Position numbers and translations under genes: made by a program. The notes under the pieces were generated by a model. That model saw nothing but the letters and a program-made list of their open reading frames with translations, made no database searches and was not told where the DNA came from. 64,000 nt of DNA, taken from NCBI RefSeq assembly GCF_900102545.1, contig NZ_FNBN01000002.1, forward strand, positions 594,264 to 658,263. The letters are read 5' to 3'. The stretch is from Chitinophaga filiformis. GTDB lineage: Bacteria; Bacteroidota; Bacteroidia; Chitinophagales; Chitinophagaceae. This document shows, one piece after another, positions 1 to 8,629 of the stretch; position 1 is the first letter of the stretch; every line of letters begins with the position of its first letter.

Positions 1-531
1 CTTTAGGGCTAGAACCCTAAACCTCTGTCTGATTTCTTTATCATATATCATATTGACCTTCTGACAATGTAGTATCAATTTGTTGCCTTCATACTTTGCA
101 AGCTCTATTGGATACCAATCGTATAAATTGTTCAAATCTGCTACTCTCTTTTTGTAGCGGTTCGAATATTTGGTAACGACAGCTGTACTATTTTTACTTG
201 CCACAAAATCTTCATTCCAGGAAAGCGGATAAACTGTACAGTCAAACTCTTCCTGCACCTTGGCCGCTTTCTTTTTATTATCATTAATTACATAGATCAG
301 CAAAAGCAAATCTGTCATAGCAACCACGATTGTGCAAAAAATAACAATGCCATTGATATCAATGTGCCAAATACTTAATATTAACTTCAAAAGCCCCAGA
401 AAGATAGCTACTGGACATGTCAACCAAATTTGCCACAAATACCCTTCTTTGGCTTCAGTGTACAATTGCCGCTGTGCGCAAAGCAAGTCAATGTTCTTTT
501 GTTCGTTTTGTCTGGTAAATATTGTATCCAT
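1..531 (-). CDS. S-4TM family putative pore-forming CBASS effector (partial)
   Basis: The minus strand is open from an ATG at 531 to the window edge (177 codons, no stop), so the C-terminus is missing. The N-terminus (MDTIFTRQNEQKNIDLL, then a CAQRQLYTEAK segment) resembles the S-4TM family, whose members are predicted to form membrane pores downstream of a nucleotidyltransferase. Two hydrophobic segments follow at about residues 37-60 and 64-84; a polar cytosolic stretch comes after them, and further membrane segments would lie past the edge. The start is 10 bases after the stop of the CD-NTase gene, so the two are probably co-transcribed. In CBASS the cyclic nucleotide made by the NTase would activate this protein and damage the inner membrane of the infected cell. 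The family call rests on motif recall plus the neighbour. Confidence 0.75.
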   Translation of the reverse strand, partial: MDTIFTRQNEQKNIDLLCAQRQLYTEAKEGYLWQIWLTCPVAIFLGLLKLILSIWHIDINGIVIFCTIVVAMTDLLLLIYVINDNKKKAAKVQEEFDCTVYPLSWNEDFVASKNSTAVVTKYSNRYKKRVADLNNLYDWYPIELAKYEGNKLILHCQKVNMIYDKEIRQRFRVLALK

Positions 532-541
532 TATTTGTTGG

Positions 542-1534
542 TTAATATGTCGGAAAATCTGGTCCAAAAACTTCTATCCACTTTGCTATAGCCAGGTCGT
601 CCCGCCCCTGGCTCTTTAGGTTTATAGCATCATTGGCCCTATTATAGTCCAGGCTTGCCCTGCTTTGTATAGAATTGCGCTCATCCAAGTTCAATGTATT
701 CAGATCGCCCTGGTATCCCTTCGGATCAAGCAGTGCTTGATGCACCCGTTGAAAGATAAATGCAAACAGGTTTCTTAGTTCCACTGCTATGTCCGTTCCA
801 CTTGTATTACGCTCATAGTAATCCAAGATCAGACATTCCAGGAAATATGAGCCCATAGTAGCAGCAGTTCGGCGTTTTGTCCAGTACTTCATCAGCCGAA
901 TCATGTCTAAAACCGAGATGGCTTGCTGACTATGGATGCGAGCTGTACGTTCCTTGTCTATCCTTGGATCGGTAGGTTTCCAATTGCCTTTACCGTCAGG
1001 TATCAGGAAAAAAGTATCTCCGTTAATCGGAACAGTCTGGAAGCAAGGTACAATATCGTATACCCACTCATATGATTTGAGTTTCAGCGTTGCTGCTTCC
1101 TGATTTCTTTTGATGTCTGCTTTTTCATACGAAGAGACACCTTTCAGGTAGTCCTTAAACCTGTTTACTACCTTAATTGAATTGACTATATCTGTTCCGG
1201 GGTTTACCATGCCATCCTGGCGCGTTCCCCAATTACGCAGTCGTACCTGATAACCGCCGCCCCAAAGTTCTTGGCGGTAGTTACCCTCTGCATTCATAAC
1301 AATCATAAGGTCAATGTCATCCAGCTCTCTAATTTTGGTTTTACGGGAATACGACCCGTAATCTATAAAGGACATGCCCGGATAAAGTTTAAAAAACCTG
1401 CCATCATCGGGAAACCGCTCTATTTCTGCCAGAAGGTTTCCCTTGCTGGCCTTTGCTACATCATTACGATCTTTGTCTATTCTTACAAAATTCGTCAAGA
1501 ATAGGCTAAATGCTGTGCCTACTGTTTTTGCCAT
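542..1534 (-). CDS. CD-NTase (cGAS/DncV-like nucleotidyltransferase) of a CBASS system
   Basis: This 330-residue protein has the nucleotidyltransferase signature: GSYSRKTKI starting at residue 60, two metal-binding acids in DDID (73 and 75), and a third acid in YDIVPCF (Asp160). These match the G-S, hDhD and third-Asp motifs of CD-NTases that make cyclic di- or trinucleotide signals from NTPs after phage infection. The helical C-terminal part (SQQAISVLDMIRLMKYW) fits the OAS1-like half of the fold. The gene is directly upstream of the S-4TM gene, giving a minimal two-gene CBASS without Cap2/Cap3 accessory genes in view; more genes could lie off the left edge. It is transcribed divergently from the RloA-like gene. 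The enzyme class is secure; the nucleotide product cannot be read from the sequence. Confidence 0.88.
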   Translation of the reverse strand: MAKTVGTAFSLFLTNFVRIDKDRNDVAKASKGNLLAEIERFPDDGRFFKLYPGMSFIDYGSYSRKTKIRELDDIDLMIVMNAEGNYRQELWGGGYQVRLRNWGTRQDGMVNPGTDIVNSIKVVNRFKDYLKGVSSYEKADIKRNQEAATLKLKSYEWVYDIVPCFQTVPINGDTFFLIPDGKGNWKPTDPRIDKERTARIHSQQAISVLDMIRLMKYWTKRRTAATMGSYFLECLILDYYERNTSGTDIAVELRNLFAFIFQRVHQALLDPKGYQGDLNTLNLDERNSIQSRASLDYNRANDAINLKSQGRDDLAIAKWIEVFGPDFPTY

Positions 1535-1712
1535 AATGTTAATTTACTGTTGAATACATATTTTATTTTTTGTATGCTAACTGCATCACAAGATCTGCCG
1601 ACAACCAGAAATTACGGTTTCCCGTAAAATTATCCCTGTATTTGCGTTATTTCTGCAAATCGAAGCGAAGCTCGTAAAATTATCGGAATAAAAAATTATT
1701 ATTTGCTCAAAA

Positions 1713-1744
1713 TTTGCGAATTCGCAAAAAGTAGGGTACATTTG
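1713..1744 (+). promoter_or_regulatory. Bacteroidota-type promoter with a palindrome over the -33 box
   Basis: TTTG at 1713-1716 and TACATTTG at 1737-1744 match the Bacteroidota -33 (TTTG) and -7 (TAnnTTTG) elements with a 20-base spacer, 37 bases before the ATG at 1781. The perfect 16-base palindrome TTTGCGAATTCGCAAA (1713-1728) covers the -33 box and could be an operator. A 12-base direct repeat CGTAAAATTATC occurs at 1623-1634 and 1673-1684 in the same divergent region. Promoter assignment is by consensus; the operator role is inference. Confidence 0.6.
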
Positions 1745-1780
1745 GGCGTAGAGTATGACTATGAAAAAATCAATGCGTAT

Positions 1781-3034
1781 ATGATCGTAGAATTCAGCAT
1801 ATCTAACTATCGGTCTTTCAATAGAATGCAAACCCTCAGTTTTAAGGCAACCGGATTGGTGTCAGAAGACAAAACCGTTGATGAAAAAAACTTGATCGAC
1901 TTTGACGGGGCCAGGTATTTAAAAATAGCTGCCATTTATGGTGCAAATGGAAGTGGAAAGTCCAATATTATTGAGGCCCTCCAATTTTTCAGCGGTGTAA
2001 TCATCAGTTCTATAGAAGTTGATGATCTGGCGCATATGACGATGCAGCCTTTTTTGTTCTCATCAGAGAGAATGGAAAATTTGGGATTCTTCCAAACCAT
2101 ATTGATTATAGAAGGAGTAAAGTACAGATATGGCTTTACAATAGGCGATCGAGGCAAAATAGCTGCTGAATGGTTGTTTGGTCCTGCGTCCAAAAATGAA
2201 ACTTTCTATTTTAAACGATCTGGATCAAGTGTTGAAGTAAACGGAGAATGGTTTCCGGAGGGAACTTCGCTCCCTTCCGATAAATTAAGAAACGATTCGC
2301 TTTTCCTTACTTTTTGTTCATCCTATGACGGAAAGGTGTCTCGGGCCATTCGTGATTATTTTAAGTTACAAGTCAGCTTTGAGGGCCATACACGCTATCC
2401 TTATTTCTTTCATCAGAGAATCAATGCCCAGGCTGAAGATGGTGATACCGACAGATTACTAACTGAAGGTCAAAAGGATTTAGTGCTTACATGGTTAAAG
2501 CGGGCAGGGATGAACTATGAGGATATTGAAATAGAAAAGCCTGACGATGAAAAACGACGTCCTCGCATTTTTCTCTATAAAAATGTTTATGACAGTAAGG
2601 GCAATATCACAGATCGGCGAAGACTAAACCTGGATAGGCATGAATCTCAGGGAAGCAAGAAATATTACAGATATATAGGTAAGCTGATTGCTAAATTTGA
2701 AAGAGGTGGCCTGTTCGTATCAGATGAGATAGATAATAATTTTCATCCTTCATTGCTGAAAAAGCTGATTTGCTTGTTCCAGGATTCAACAATCAACAAA
2801 GCAAATGCCCAGCTGCTGTTCACTAGCCATGATACCAATTTAATGAACCCGGATTACATGCGGCGTGACCAGTTTTATTTTGCTGAAAAAACCTTACTCG
2901 AAGATACAAAGCTATATTCTCTTGCCGATCTGAAAGGAATACGTAACAATGCTGATTTTGCGCGGCAATATCTGAGTGGAGCCTACGGCGCACTGCCCAT
3001 TCTTGGTAACTATCTTGAGGAATCAGAAAAATAA
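1781..3034 (+). CDS. rloA: RloA/AbiLi-like AAA ATPase
   Basis: This is a 418-residue ATPase of the AAA_15/AAA_21 (OLD/SMC-like) group. The N-terminal beta strand MIVEFSISNYRSF is typical of the family, Walker A is GANGSGKSN (54-62), Walker B lies in LFVSDEIDNNFHPSL, and LLFTSHDTNLM is the H-loop. The frame is open further upstream to 1703, but the ATG at 1781 gives the canonical family N-terminus and follows a good promoter. RloB starts three bases after its stop. In the AbiL/RloAB abortive-infection systems the ATPase is thought to sense infection and control the Toprim-like RloB partner. No nuclease domain is fused to this protein. The family assignment is firm; the trigger is unknown. Confidence 0.85.
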   Translation: MIVEFSISNYRSFNRMQTLSFKATGLVSEDKTVDEKNLIDFDGARYLKIAAIYGANGSGKSNIIEALQFFSGVIISSIEVDDLAHMTMQPFLFSSERMENLGFFQTILIIEGVKYRYGFTIGDRGKIAAEWLFGPASKNETFYFKRSGSSVEVNGEWFPEGTSLPSDKLRNDSLFLTFCSSYDGKVSRAIRDYFKLQVSFEGHTRYPYFFHQRINAQAEDGDTDRLLTEGQKDLVLTWLKRAGMNYEDIEIEKPDDEKRRPRIFLYKNVYDSKGNITDRRRLNLDRHESQGSKKYYRYIGKLIAKFERGGLFVSDEIDNNFHPSLLKKLICLFQDSTINKANAQLLFTSHDTNLMNPDYMRRDQFYFAEKTLLEDTKLYSLADLKGIRNNADFARQYLSGAYGALPILGNYLEESEK

Positions 3035-3037
3035 AGT

Positions 3038-3793
3038 ATGGCCGGACATATCAACCCCTGGGATGTAAAAACTGATGATGCAAGAAAGGAAGATACTATC
3101 AATCTGTATATCATCTTTTGTGAGGATGCAGTAAGTGAACCGGTTTATTTTCGTTCCTTTCAAAATGACAATTTAAAAATTAATGCGATCCCTAACCAGA
3201 GAAAAGGCAAACTGAACCTTGAGGCAACCGTAACACAATGCAAAAAAGACGGCTTGATTGAATTTGCAGAGAACGGCTACCGAATCAAGGATGACAGAAC
3301 CGAAAATATCTGGTGTGTTTATGACCGTGATTTTGAGCATGCTGATTTGGCAATGGTGCAACCGGCCAAAAACACCGCATGGGATTTGGCAATACAAACG
3401 GCTTCTACTGCCGGTTTGAAGCTGGCCTGGAGCAATGATGCGTTTGAACTTTGGATACTGCTCCATTTCGAAGAGATTGCACCAGGCCAGCCTGTGCATC
3501 GAGATTACATTTATGAACGGCTTACTGAAATTTTTAAGGCAATTCAGCCTAGAGATGCAGCCTTAGATGCTATTATAAAGCACCCTAAGTTTGGCTATAA
3601 GGACAGCTTTAAGCACCTAAATGCATTTTATACACACATCCTGCCGTTGCTAAAAGGGAAAACCAATGAAGCTTTGCACAGGGCCGCTACTTTGGCCGCT
3701 TACCATAACGGCAATACTACTTTTTATGAGCGTAACCCTTGTACTTTGGTTCATACGCTGGTAACGGAATTGCTGGCAAATGGTGGGCTGTAG
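3038..3793 (+). CDS. rloB: RloB/AbiLii-like Toprim-fold effector
   Basis: This 251-residue protein matches the RloB family. The segment LYIIFCEDAVSEPVYF corresponds to the conserved glutamate-bearing Toprim strand and the following E-x-x-YF motif, VYDRDFE supplies the D-x-D acids, and the SNDAFELWILLHFEE segment matches the conserved FELWLLLHFE block. It starts three bases after the RloA-like stop, so translation is probably coupled. RloB is predicted to be the metal-dependent nuclease or nucleotide-acting effector of the pair. The first strand reads CED where CEG is usual; this is a small variation that should not remove catalysis. Bases 3794-3964 after it carry no gene. Confidence 0.85.
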   Translation: MAGHINPWDVKTDDARKEDTINLYIIFCEDAVSEPVYFRSFQNDNLKINAIPNQRKGKLNLEATVTQCKKDGLIEFAENGYRIKDDRTENIWCVYDRDFEHADLAMVQPAKNTAWDLAIQTASTAGLKLAWSNDAFELWILLHFEEIAPGQPVHRDYIYERLTEIFKAIQPRDAALDAIIKHPKFGYKDSFKHLNAFYTHILPLLKGKTNEALHRAATLAAYHNGNTTFYERNPCTLVHTLVTELLANGGL

Positions 3794-3964
3794 TTTACAA
3801 TTTAATACGCGTCACCAAAAGGTTCGTAAAGTGACATCTAGTGCGGTTCAACCTTAGTGGCTATGTGTTAACCATGTGATTTAATTTGACTAACTTTGAG
3901 CATAAGATTATCATATTAGATGAATTTTATTTATTCTAGTAGGATTCAAACTATCATGTAGATA

Positions 3965-5236
3965 ATGAGTAAGATCAGAGTTAGAAATTTTGGGCCAATA
4001 AAGGGAGGATTGCGTAATAGTGATAATGGCGGCTGGATCGATATTAATAAGGTTACAGTTTTTATTGGAAACCAGGGTACAGGAAAAAGTACGCTGGCTA
4101 AGCTAATTTCTACCTTTACATGGATGGAGAAGGCACTCACTCGCGGCGATTATACACCCGAATATTTCACGGGTCGTTACATACTAGGTGAATATCTGGA
4201 GTATCACAATATTTCGAGGTATTTTAAAGGTAATACGGATGATCTATTCAGCTCAACCGAAAACAATCCACAAACTGAAATAGAATATGAGGGATATTCA
4301 TATTCCATGAAATTTATAAATGGACAGTTTGCGATAACGAAAAACAATAGGCAAGGTTACCATTTGCCTCAAATTATGTATCATCCGGCAGAACGGAATG
4401 TGTCTAGTTATTCGCAGGATTTCCGCCGAAATAAAACCCTACCCGGTTCTCTCATAGAACTCGTTACACAATTCCTTATAGCAACACAAGCTATGAATGA
4501 TCGTGTTAAACTGCCAATCAACAATTTATATCTGGTTTATGACGAGGCTCAAAAAAGTGTTAACCTAGCGGGATATGATTATAGCATATATTTACATGAG
4601 GCGTCTAGCGGTATTCAATCTTTGGTTCCTCTTTACTTAATATCCCGTTATTTTGCAAATTCAGTTAAGATCTCTTCTGAAAATAGAGAGCAAATGAGCA
4701 GTGAAGAGCAGATACGCTTTAGGCGAGAGGTGGCGGCGATACATGCAAATGTAACGCTTACTGAAGAACAGCGCAGGTCGGCACTTTCGGTTGCAGCAGC
4801 AAAGTATAATAAAACAGCATTCATTAATATTGTAGAAGAACCAGAGCAAAATCTTTTTCCAAGTTCCCAATGGGAAATATTAAAAAGCCTTCTGGAGTTT
4901 AATAACATGAGCACGGGCAACAAATTGATCATGACTACGCATAGCCCTTATGTTATAAACGACTTAATGTTGGCAGTAAAGGCAAACTATGTTTACGGTA
5001 TCATTGAACAATGCGGAAAAACAGAACTTCTTGATGAGATTGAAAAAATCGTTCCAAGGGCATCTATTATCAATTCAGAGCAACTGTCTATATATGAAAT
5101 GGACGATGAAGGTAATATTTTAGAATTGGGTAAACAGAACGGATTACCATCTGATGAGAACTACCTTAACGAGATGTTAGAGCAATCGAATGAACAATAT
5201 TCACAGCTATTACGTATAGAAAACAAATGCCGGTAA
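3965..5236 (+). CDS. SMC-like AAA ATPase of a candidate two-gene defence pair
   Basis: This 423-residue ABC/SMC-type ATPase has Walker A GNQGTGKST at 35-43, an ABC signature-like SSGIQSLVPL near residue 218, Walker B in NIVEEPEQNLFP (about 285-297) and the switch histidine in TTHSPYVINDL (about 322). It starts with the MSKIRVRNFGPIKGG strand typical of this group. Between Walker A and the signature is an insertion-rich region rather than a long coiled coil. Its last ten bases overlap the start of the small nuclease-like gene, so the two are translationally coupled. A TAACTTTG box at 3891-3898 may be the -7 element, but no matching -33 is clear. By analogy with Septu and AbiL it probably acts as the sensor that licenses the partner nuclease; that is inference. 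Confidence 0.75.
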   Translation: MSKIRVRNFGPIKGGLRNSDNGGWIDINKVTVFIGNQGTGKSTLAKLISTFTWMEKALTRGDYTPEYFTGRYILGEYLEYHNISRYFKGNTDDLFSSTENNPQTEIEYEGYSYSMKFINGQFAITKNNRQGYHLPQIMYHPAERNVSSYSQDFRRNKTLPGSLIELVTQFLIATQAMNDRVKLPINNLYLVYDEAQKSVNLAGYDYSIYLHEASSGIQSLVPLYLISRYFANSVKISSENREQMSSEEQIRFRREVAAIHANVTLTEEQRRSALSVAAAKYNKTAFINIVEEPEQNLFPSSQWEILKSLLEFNNMSTGNKLIMTTHSPYVINDLMLAVKANYVYGIIEQCGKTELLDEIEKIVPRASIINSEQLSIYEMDDEGNILELGKQNGLPSDENYLNEMLEQSNEQYSQLLRIENKCR

Positions 5237-5760
5237 ACTTTTTTAACGACACGCTTCATACACATTCCAGTAATGAACAATTTGGTTTATGCGATAAACC
5301 ACATCCAATAAGAGAACCTTCATACATAAATGAAGATCGAACTGAACCCTGGATAGGCATTGTTAACAATCCTAATAATCATCACGTAGATTTTTATGGA
5401 TTAGATCACGCACTCAAAATCCCAATTCCAGAACCTAACCCTGATGGAAAGTATCTGGAAAAGCTTTGTGATGGGATGATGAACCATAACAATAAGCTGG
5501 ATTTTGTTGAACTTAAAGAGGCTCAAGGTGGTGGCAAATGGATTGGCAATGCTACCAAGCAAATTTTAAGTGCTATTAGACTTTATGAAGAGAATCACAA
5601 TGATATAGCCAATTACCAAGAGGTAAATGCATACATCTGTAACAGTTTACAACCGGCATTGAACACGAACACCATGCATCCTAAACAAGACTTCCAAAAT
5701 TTGAGTTTGACCTACGGCTTTAAAGGTGAGCTGATTGTAAAACAAGAAATCGACATCTAG
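5227..5760 (+). CDS. Small predicted PD-(D/E)XK nuclease, partner of the upstream ATPase
   Basis: This 177-residue protein shows a restriction-endonuclease-like core: Asp82 in LCDGMM, Glu95 and Lys97 in DFVELKEAQ, and Gln112 in the helix ATKQILSAIRLY. This order (D, then E-x-K, then Q) is the PD-(D/E)XK arrangement, and the spacing is normal. No DNA-binding domain is visible beyond this core, so specificity may come from the ATPase. The gene overlaps the ATPase gene by ten bases. I do not recognise it as a member of any named defence system; it is not the Toprim of PARIS/Gabija or the HNH of Septu. The N-terminal half (about 1-75) has no motif I recognise. Confidence 0.65.
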   Translation: MPVNFFNDTLHTHSSNEQFGLCDKPHPIREPSYINEDRTEPWIGIVNNPNNHHVDFYGLDHALKIPIPEPNPDGKYLEKLCDGMMNHNNKLDFVELKEAQGGGKWIGNATKQILSAIRLYEENHNDIANYQEVNAYICNSLQPALNTNTMHPKQDFQNLSLTYGFKGELIVKQEIDI

Positions 5761-5940
5761 ATCAACTTCGGAACTTCACAGCAGCAACCAATACGTTTGT
5801 AAAATGAATTAACCTATTGTATATAATTATTATTTGTTCTTAAATCCTAATAGATAGACAAATTAGCATTACATTTGATGTGCAATTTTAATATTAGCCA
5901 ATCATTTTGATTAGCCAATTTTAACAAAAAGCATACGAAT

Positions 5941-7230
5941 ATGAGGATTGATCATTTAGCCGTCAAAAACTTTAAAAATTTCATATCACTGTCTGTTGAC
6001 TTTGAACCGGGGGTAAACCTGTTTGTAGGAACGAACGGCAGCGGCAAAACTTCAATCCTTGAAGCAATCAATGTAGCCGTTGGTGGCTTTTTCTACCCTT
6101 TGCGTAACAGCAAATATCAGCGTGCTATTTATTTTGATGAAATTCGTATTGCTGATCGCGTAAGAACACCAGAGGCCACCGTGGCAGCACGTTCAAAGGA
6201 TATTCCAGGGGCAGGCTGGTCCAGAACCATGCGCAGCGAATCAAAAGCAAATGATTCGAAAGGAAATGCCCCCCTTGCCGCATTCAGTAAACATTACTTC
6301 GATGAATATTTTCAAGACCCAGCAGACAGGCATATTGCTCCGCTCATAGCTTACTATTCTACACAACGTCTGTTTAAAGATTCTAATGTATCAGAAAAGC
6401 AGAAGTATGATGCGGCGGCAGGCAGGATGAACGGATATCTGCTTTGTCTCAAAGAAACCTCAATTAAGACCGTGCTTGAAGATTGGCTGTTTAATGCCAT
6501 AGTGAGGCGGGCATCAAAATATGCAAACGAAATTGACGATACCGATGTAATTTTAGAAAACGTTGAACATGCGGTTAAAGATGTGCTGAGTTATGCGCTG
6601 GGTGTTCCGGAAGATCAGAAATTGCGTATATATCCCGATCCTGATTTTGACAATCAATTATTCGTGCGGTATGACAGCGAACATGACCTGCCATTAGAGT
6701 ATTACTCTGATGGATTTCGGAACATGATTTATCTGATTATAGATTTGGTTTGGCGCGCCTCTCAGTTAAATCCATGGTTGCCTTTGGCAAATTTCAATCA
6801 GGTTACAGGTGTTGTTACCATTGACGAAATAGATCTTCATTTACATCCAAGATGGCAAGCCAAAGCCATAGCGGTATTACAACGGCTTTTCCCCGGCGTT
6901 CAGTTTTTCATAACCACACATAGCCCTACGGTAGTTGCAAATTTCCAAAATGGCACCTTGTACGTAATTAGCGGCAATTGTATTGAACGCAGTAATACCG
7001 AATATTTTGGCAGGCAGATAAATAATGTTCTGAGAAACATTTTAGGTGCCGCAGACCGCCACAAACCCACACAGGATAGATTGGACCGACTGTTTAACCT
7101 CATCTTAGAAAAAAGAAAAGACGAGTATACTACAGAGTATAATCTATTGGTTGAATTGCTTGGCAAAGATGATATTGATATTCAAAAGGCTACAGCGCTA
7201 ATCGATATGCAAGATATTCTAAATCAATAA
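5941..7230 (+). CDS. ptuA: Septu-like ATPase (PtuA family)
   Basis: This is a 429-residue AAA/SMC-like ATPase with Walker A GTNGSGKTS at 30-38, Walker B in VVTIDEIDLHLHP (about 290-302) and FITTHSPTVVANF (about 321-333). The first residues, MRIDHLAVKNFKNF, are typical of PtuA-type proteins. The HNH gene begins nine bases after its stop, which is the Septu arrangement. PtuA forms a complex that holds the PtuB nuclease and controls it by nucleotide state. A TACATTTG box at 5870-5877 resembles a -7 element. It could also be the ATPase of a retron-like or other HNH-linked system, but no reverse transcriptase is nearby. Confidence 0.8.
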   Translation: MRIDHLAVKNFKNFISLSVDFEPGVNLFVGTNGSGKTSILEAINVAVGGFFYPLRNSKYQRAIYFDEIRIADRVRTPEATVAARSKDIPGAGWSRTMRSESKANDSKGNAPLAAFSKHYFDEYFQDPADRHIAPLIAYYSTQRLFKDSNVSEKQKYDAAAGRMNGYLLCLKETSIKTVLEDWLFNAIVRRASKYANEIDDTDVILENVEHAVKDVLSYALGVPEDQKLRIYPDPDFDNQLFVRYDSEHDLPLEYYSDGFRNMIYLIIDLVWRASQLNPWLPLANFNQVTGVVTIDEIDLHLHPRWQAKAIAVLQRLFPGVQFFITTHSPTVVANFQNGTLYVISGNCIERSNTEYFGRQINNVLRNILGAADRHKPTQDRLDRLFNLILEKRKDEYTTEYNLLVELLGKDDIDIQKATALIDMQDILNQ

Positions 7231-7238
7231 TCCCAGCT

Positions 7239-7946
7239 ATGCAATACATAAAGAAAGGTGTTAAACCTCCTGATGAGTGGGAAAACTGGTTTACGGTTCC
7301 CGTAGATCCTGATCCGCGCAGAACTTATGATTATGGAAGGGACGCAACTGCTTGCAATATCAAAGAAGTAAAGCAGTATTTACTTGCAGAACAGCATAAC
7401 CTATGTGCTTATTGCCAGCGTTATATCGTTGAAAAAGATTCATCAGTAGAGCACGTAATGCCCAAACAATACAATAAAGAGCGCTCAACCTGTTATACCA
7501 ATTTGGTAGCGGTTTGTAAAACACCAAATAAAGATCCGTTGACAGGACGCGACCATTGCGACAGGGACAAAGGTAGTTTACCAATAACTCCTTTCATTTT
7601 TTTAGAAAATAACGATGTAAACTTAGCTCAAAATACAAACAACGCTTATTTTACTGCTAATCCGGATGGTACTATACTGCCAAGAGTTGGTTTAAAGGAT
7701 AATATAAACAAGCAGGTGGAGGCATTTATCGATACATTAAATCTCAATCACTCTGATTTAAAAACTTCCCGCAGTCAGGATTACCTTAATGGAATTGTAG
7801 CGGCCATGAATTTGCTTAACCTGCAAACTAAACAGCAGAAAAAAGACTTTTGGAAAGCGCAGTTTGCCGCAATTGTTGCAGACAATTCCAGGCCTTATAG
7901 GCAATATCTGCTCATCGTTATTGCCAGAATTTTAGGCGCACAATAG
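7239..7946 (+). CDS. ptuB: Septu-like HNH nuclease (PtuB family, TIGR02646-like)
   Basis: This 235-residue protein has an HNH core with zinc ligands: CAYC (56-59), the catalytic EH pair at 71-72 in SVEHVMPKQ, an Asn at 88, Cys93, and GRDHCDRDKGSLPI from residue 103. This layout, with the N-terminal KGxxPPxxxxxW region, fits PtuB/TIGR02646 proteins. It follows the ATPase by eight bases and is followed by a strong terminator, so the pair is a closed unit. In Septu the HNH protein degrades DNA or RNA when the ATPase is triggered. Confidence in the HNH fold is high; the exact Septu subtype is not resolved. Confidence 0.82.
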   Translation: MQYIKKGVKPPDEWENWFTVPVDPDPRRTYDYGRDATACNIKEVKQYLLAEQHNLCAYCQRYIVEKDSSVEHVMPKQYNKERSTCYTNLVAVCKTPNKDPLTGRDHCDRDKGSLPITPFIFLENNDVNLAQNTNNAYFTANPDGTILPRVGLKDNINKQVEAFIDTLNLNHSDLKTSRSQDYLNGIVAAMNLLNLQTKQQKKDFWKAQFAAIVADNSRPYRQYLLIVIARILGAQ

Positions 7947-7953
7947 GACAATA

Positions 7954-7983
7954 AAAAAACCGGACGGACATGCCCGGTTTTTT
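7954..7983 (+). terminator. Intrinsic terminator after the Septu-like pair
   Basis: AAAAAACCGG at 7954 and CCGGTTTTTT ending at 7983 form a hairpin followed by a T run, eight bases after the HNH stop. It closes the plus-strand defence island and could also work for minus-strand transcripts. Confidence 0.8.
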
Positions 7984-8081
7984 CTTTGACAGGTACTCTA
8001 CGTTAAAATTGATTACATCAGTAATTTGCAAAAGGCCTACCAGATATCATCTTAACAACCATGTTAATGATCAGTAAAAAC

Positions 8082-8510
8082 CTATTCCTCATACCCATCA
8101 GTGCCATCAGCAAATTTGGTTAGGCTAGTTAAAAATTCTTTAAAATTTGTTCCAATATCTTCTGCCTCTTCGTCGGCAATGGCGTACATGTCTACCTGAA
8201 TGAAGGTTTCTTTTGACTTATTAATGCCAAATGCAAGGCCACCACCATTGGAGCCGATCAGAAATAATCCGGGAGCAAATTCCGGCACGTTATACATTTC
8301 GTTATTTTTTTGAAGTTCCTCTACAGGCCACAGTACTAGCCATTGCCCATCAAGAATACTACCTTCGCCGCCATTGTGCTCGCGCATAAACTCTTGATAT
8401 CCTGGTGGAAACTTGCAGTCTATGGCTTTGATCGCTGTTGTAAACAGCTGCTCATCCAGAGCGTCATTTTTATCGAATTCATGCATTAAATAGCTGATTT
8501 CTGCGTCCAT
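8082..8510 (-). CDS. SMI1/KNR4 (SUKH) family immunity-type protein
   Basis: This is a SUKH-fold protein of about 142 residues. It shares the pattern AIDCKFPPGYQEFMREHNGG and the LFLIGSNGGGLAFGI block with the gene just upstream (IDCNFPDDYLDFLRETNGG and FLIGSDGGGTGFAI), so the two are tandem paralogues. The frame is open upstream to a TTG at 8633, but aligning the two proteins puts the start at the ATG at 8510. SUKH proteins bind and neutralise toxin nucleases of contact-dependent or polymorphic toxin systems, or act as spare immunity genes. No toxin of its own is adjacent, so it may be an orphan immunity gene kept from earlier toxin tips of the RHS locus. Confidence 0.78.
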   Translation of the reverse strand: MDAEISYLMHEFDKNDALDEQLFTTAIKAIDCKFPPGYQEFMREHNGGEGSILDGQWLVLWPVEELQKNNEMYNVPEFAPGLFLIGSNGGGLAFGINKSKETFIQVDMYAIADEEAEDIGTNFKEFLTSLTKFADGTDGYEE

Positions 8511-8629
8511 GTTTGGAATATGTCGACTGTTTGATAGTTTTAAAAATAGATTTTCCATATACTGAAGCAAGGCCGCCTGTAATTTATTACCAAAAGCGGA
8601 TAGATTTGGATTATGAAAAAAGCAGATCG

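Noticed and set aside
3965..5760. Assignment of the ATPase/nuclease pair to PARIS, Gabija or Septu.
   Set aside because: The partner has no Toprim or HNH motifs; it has a PD-(D/E)XK order of residues instead.
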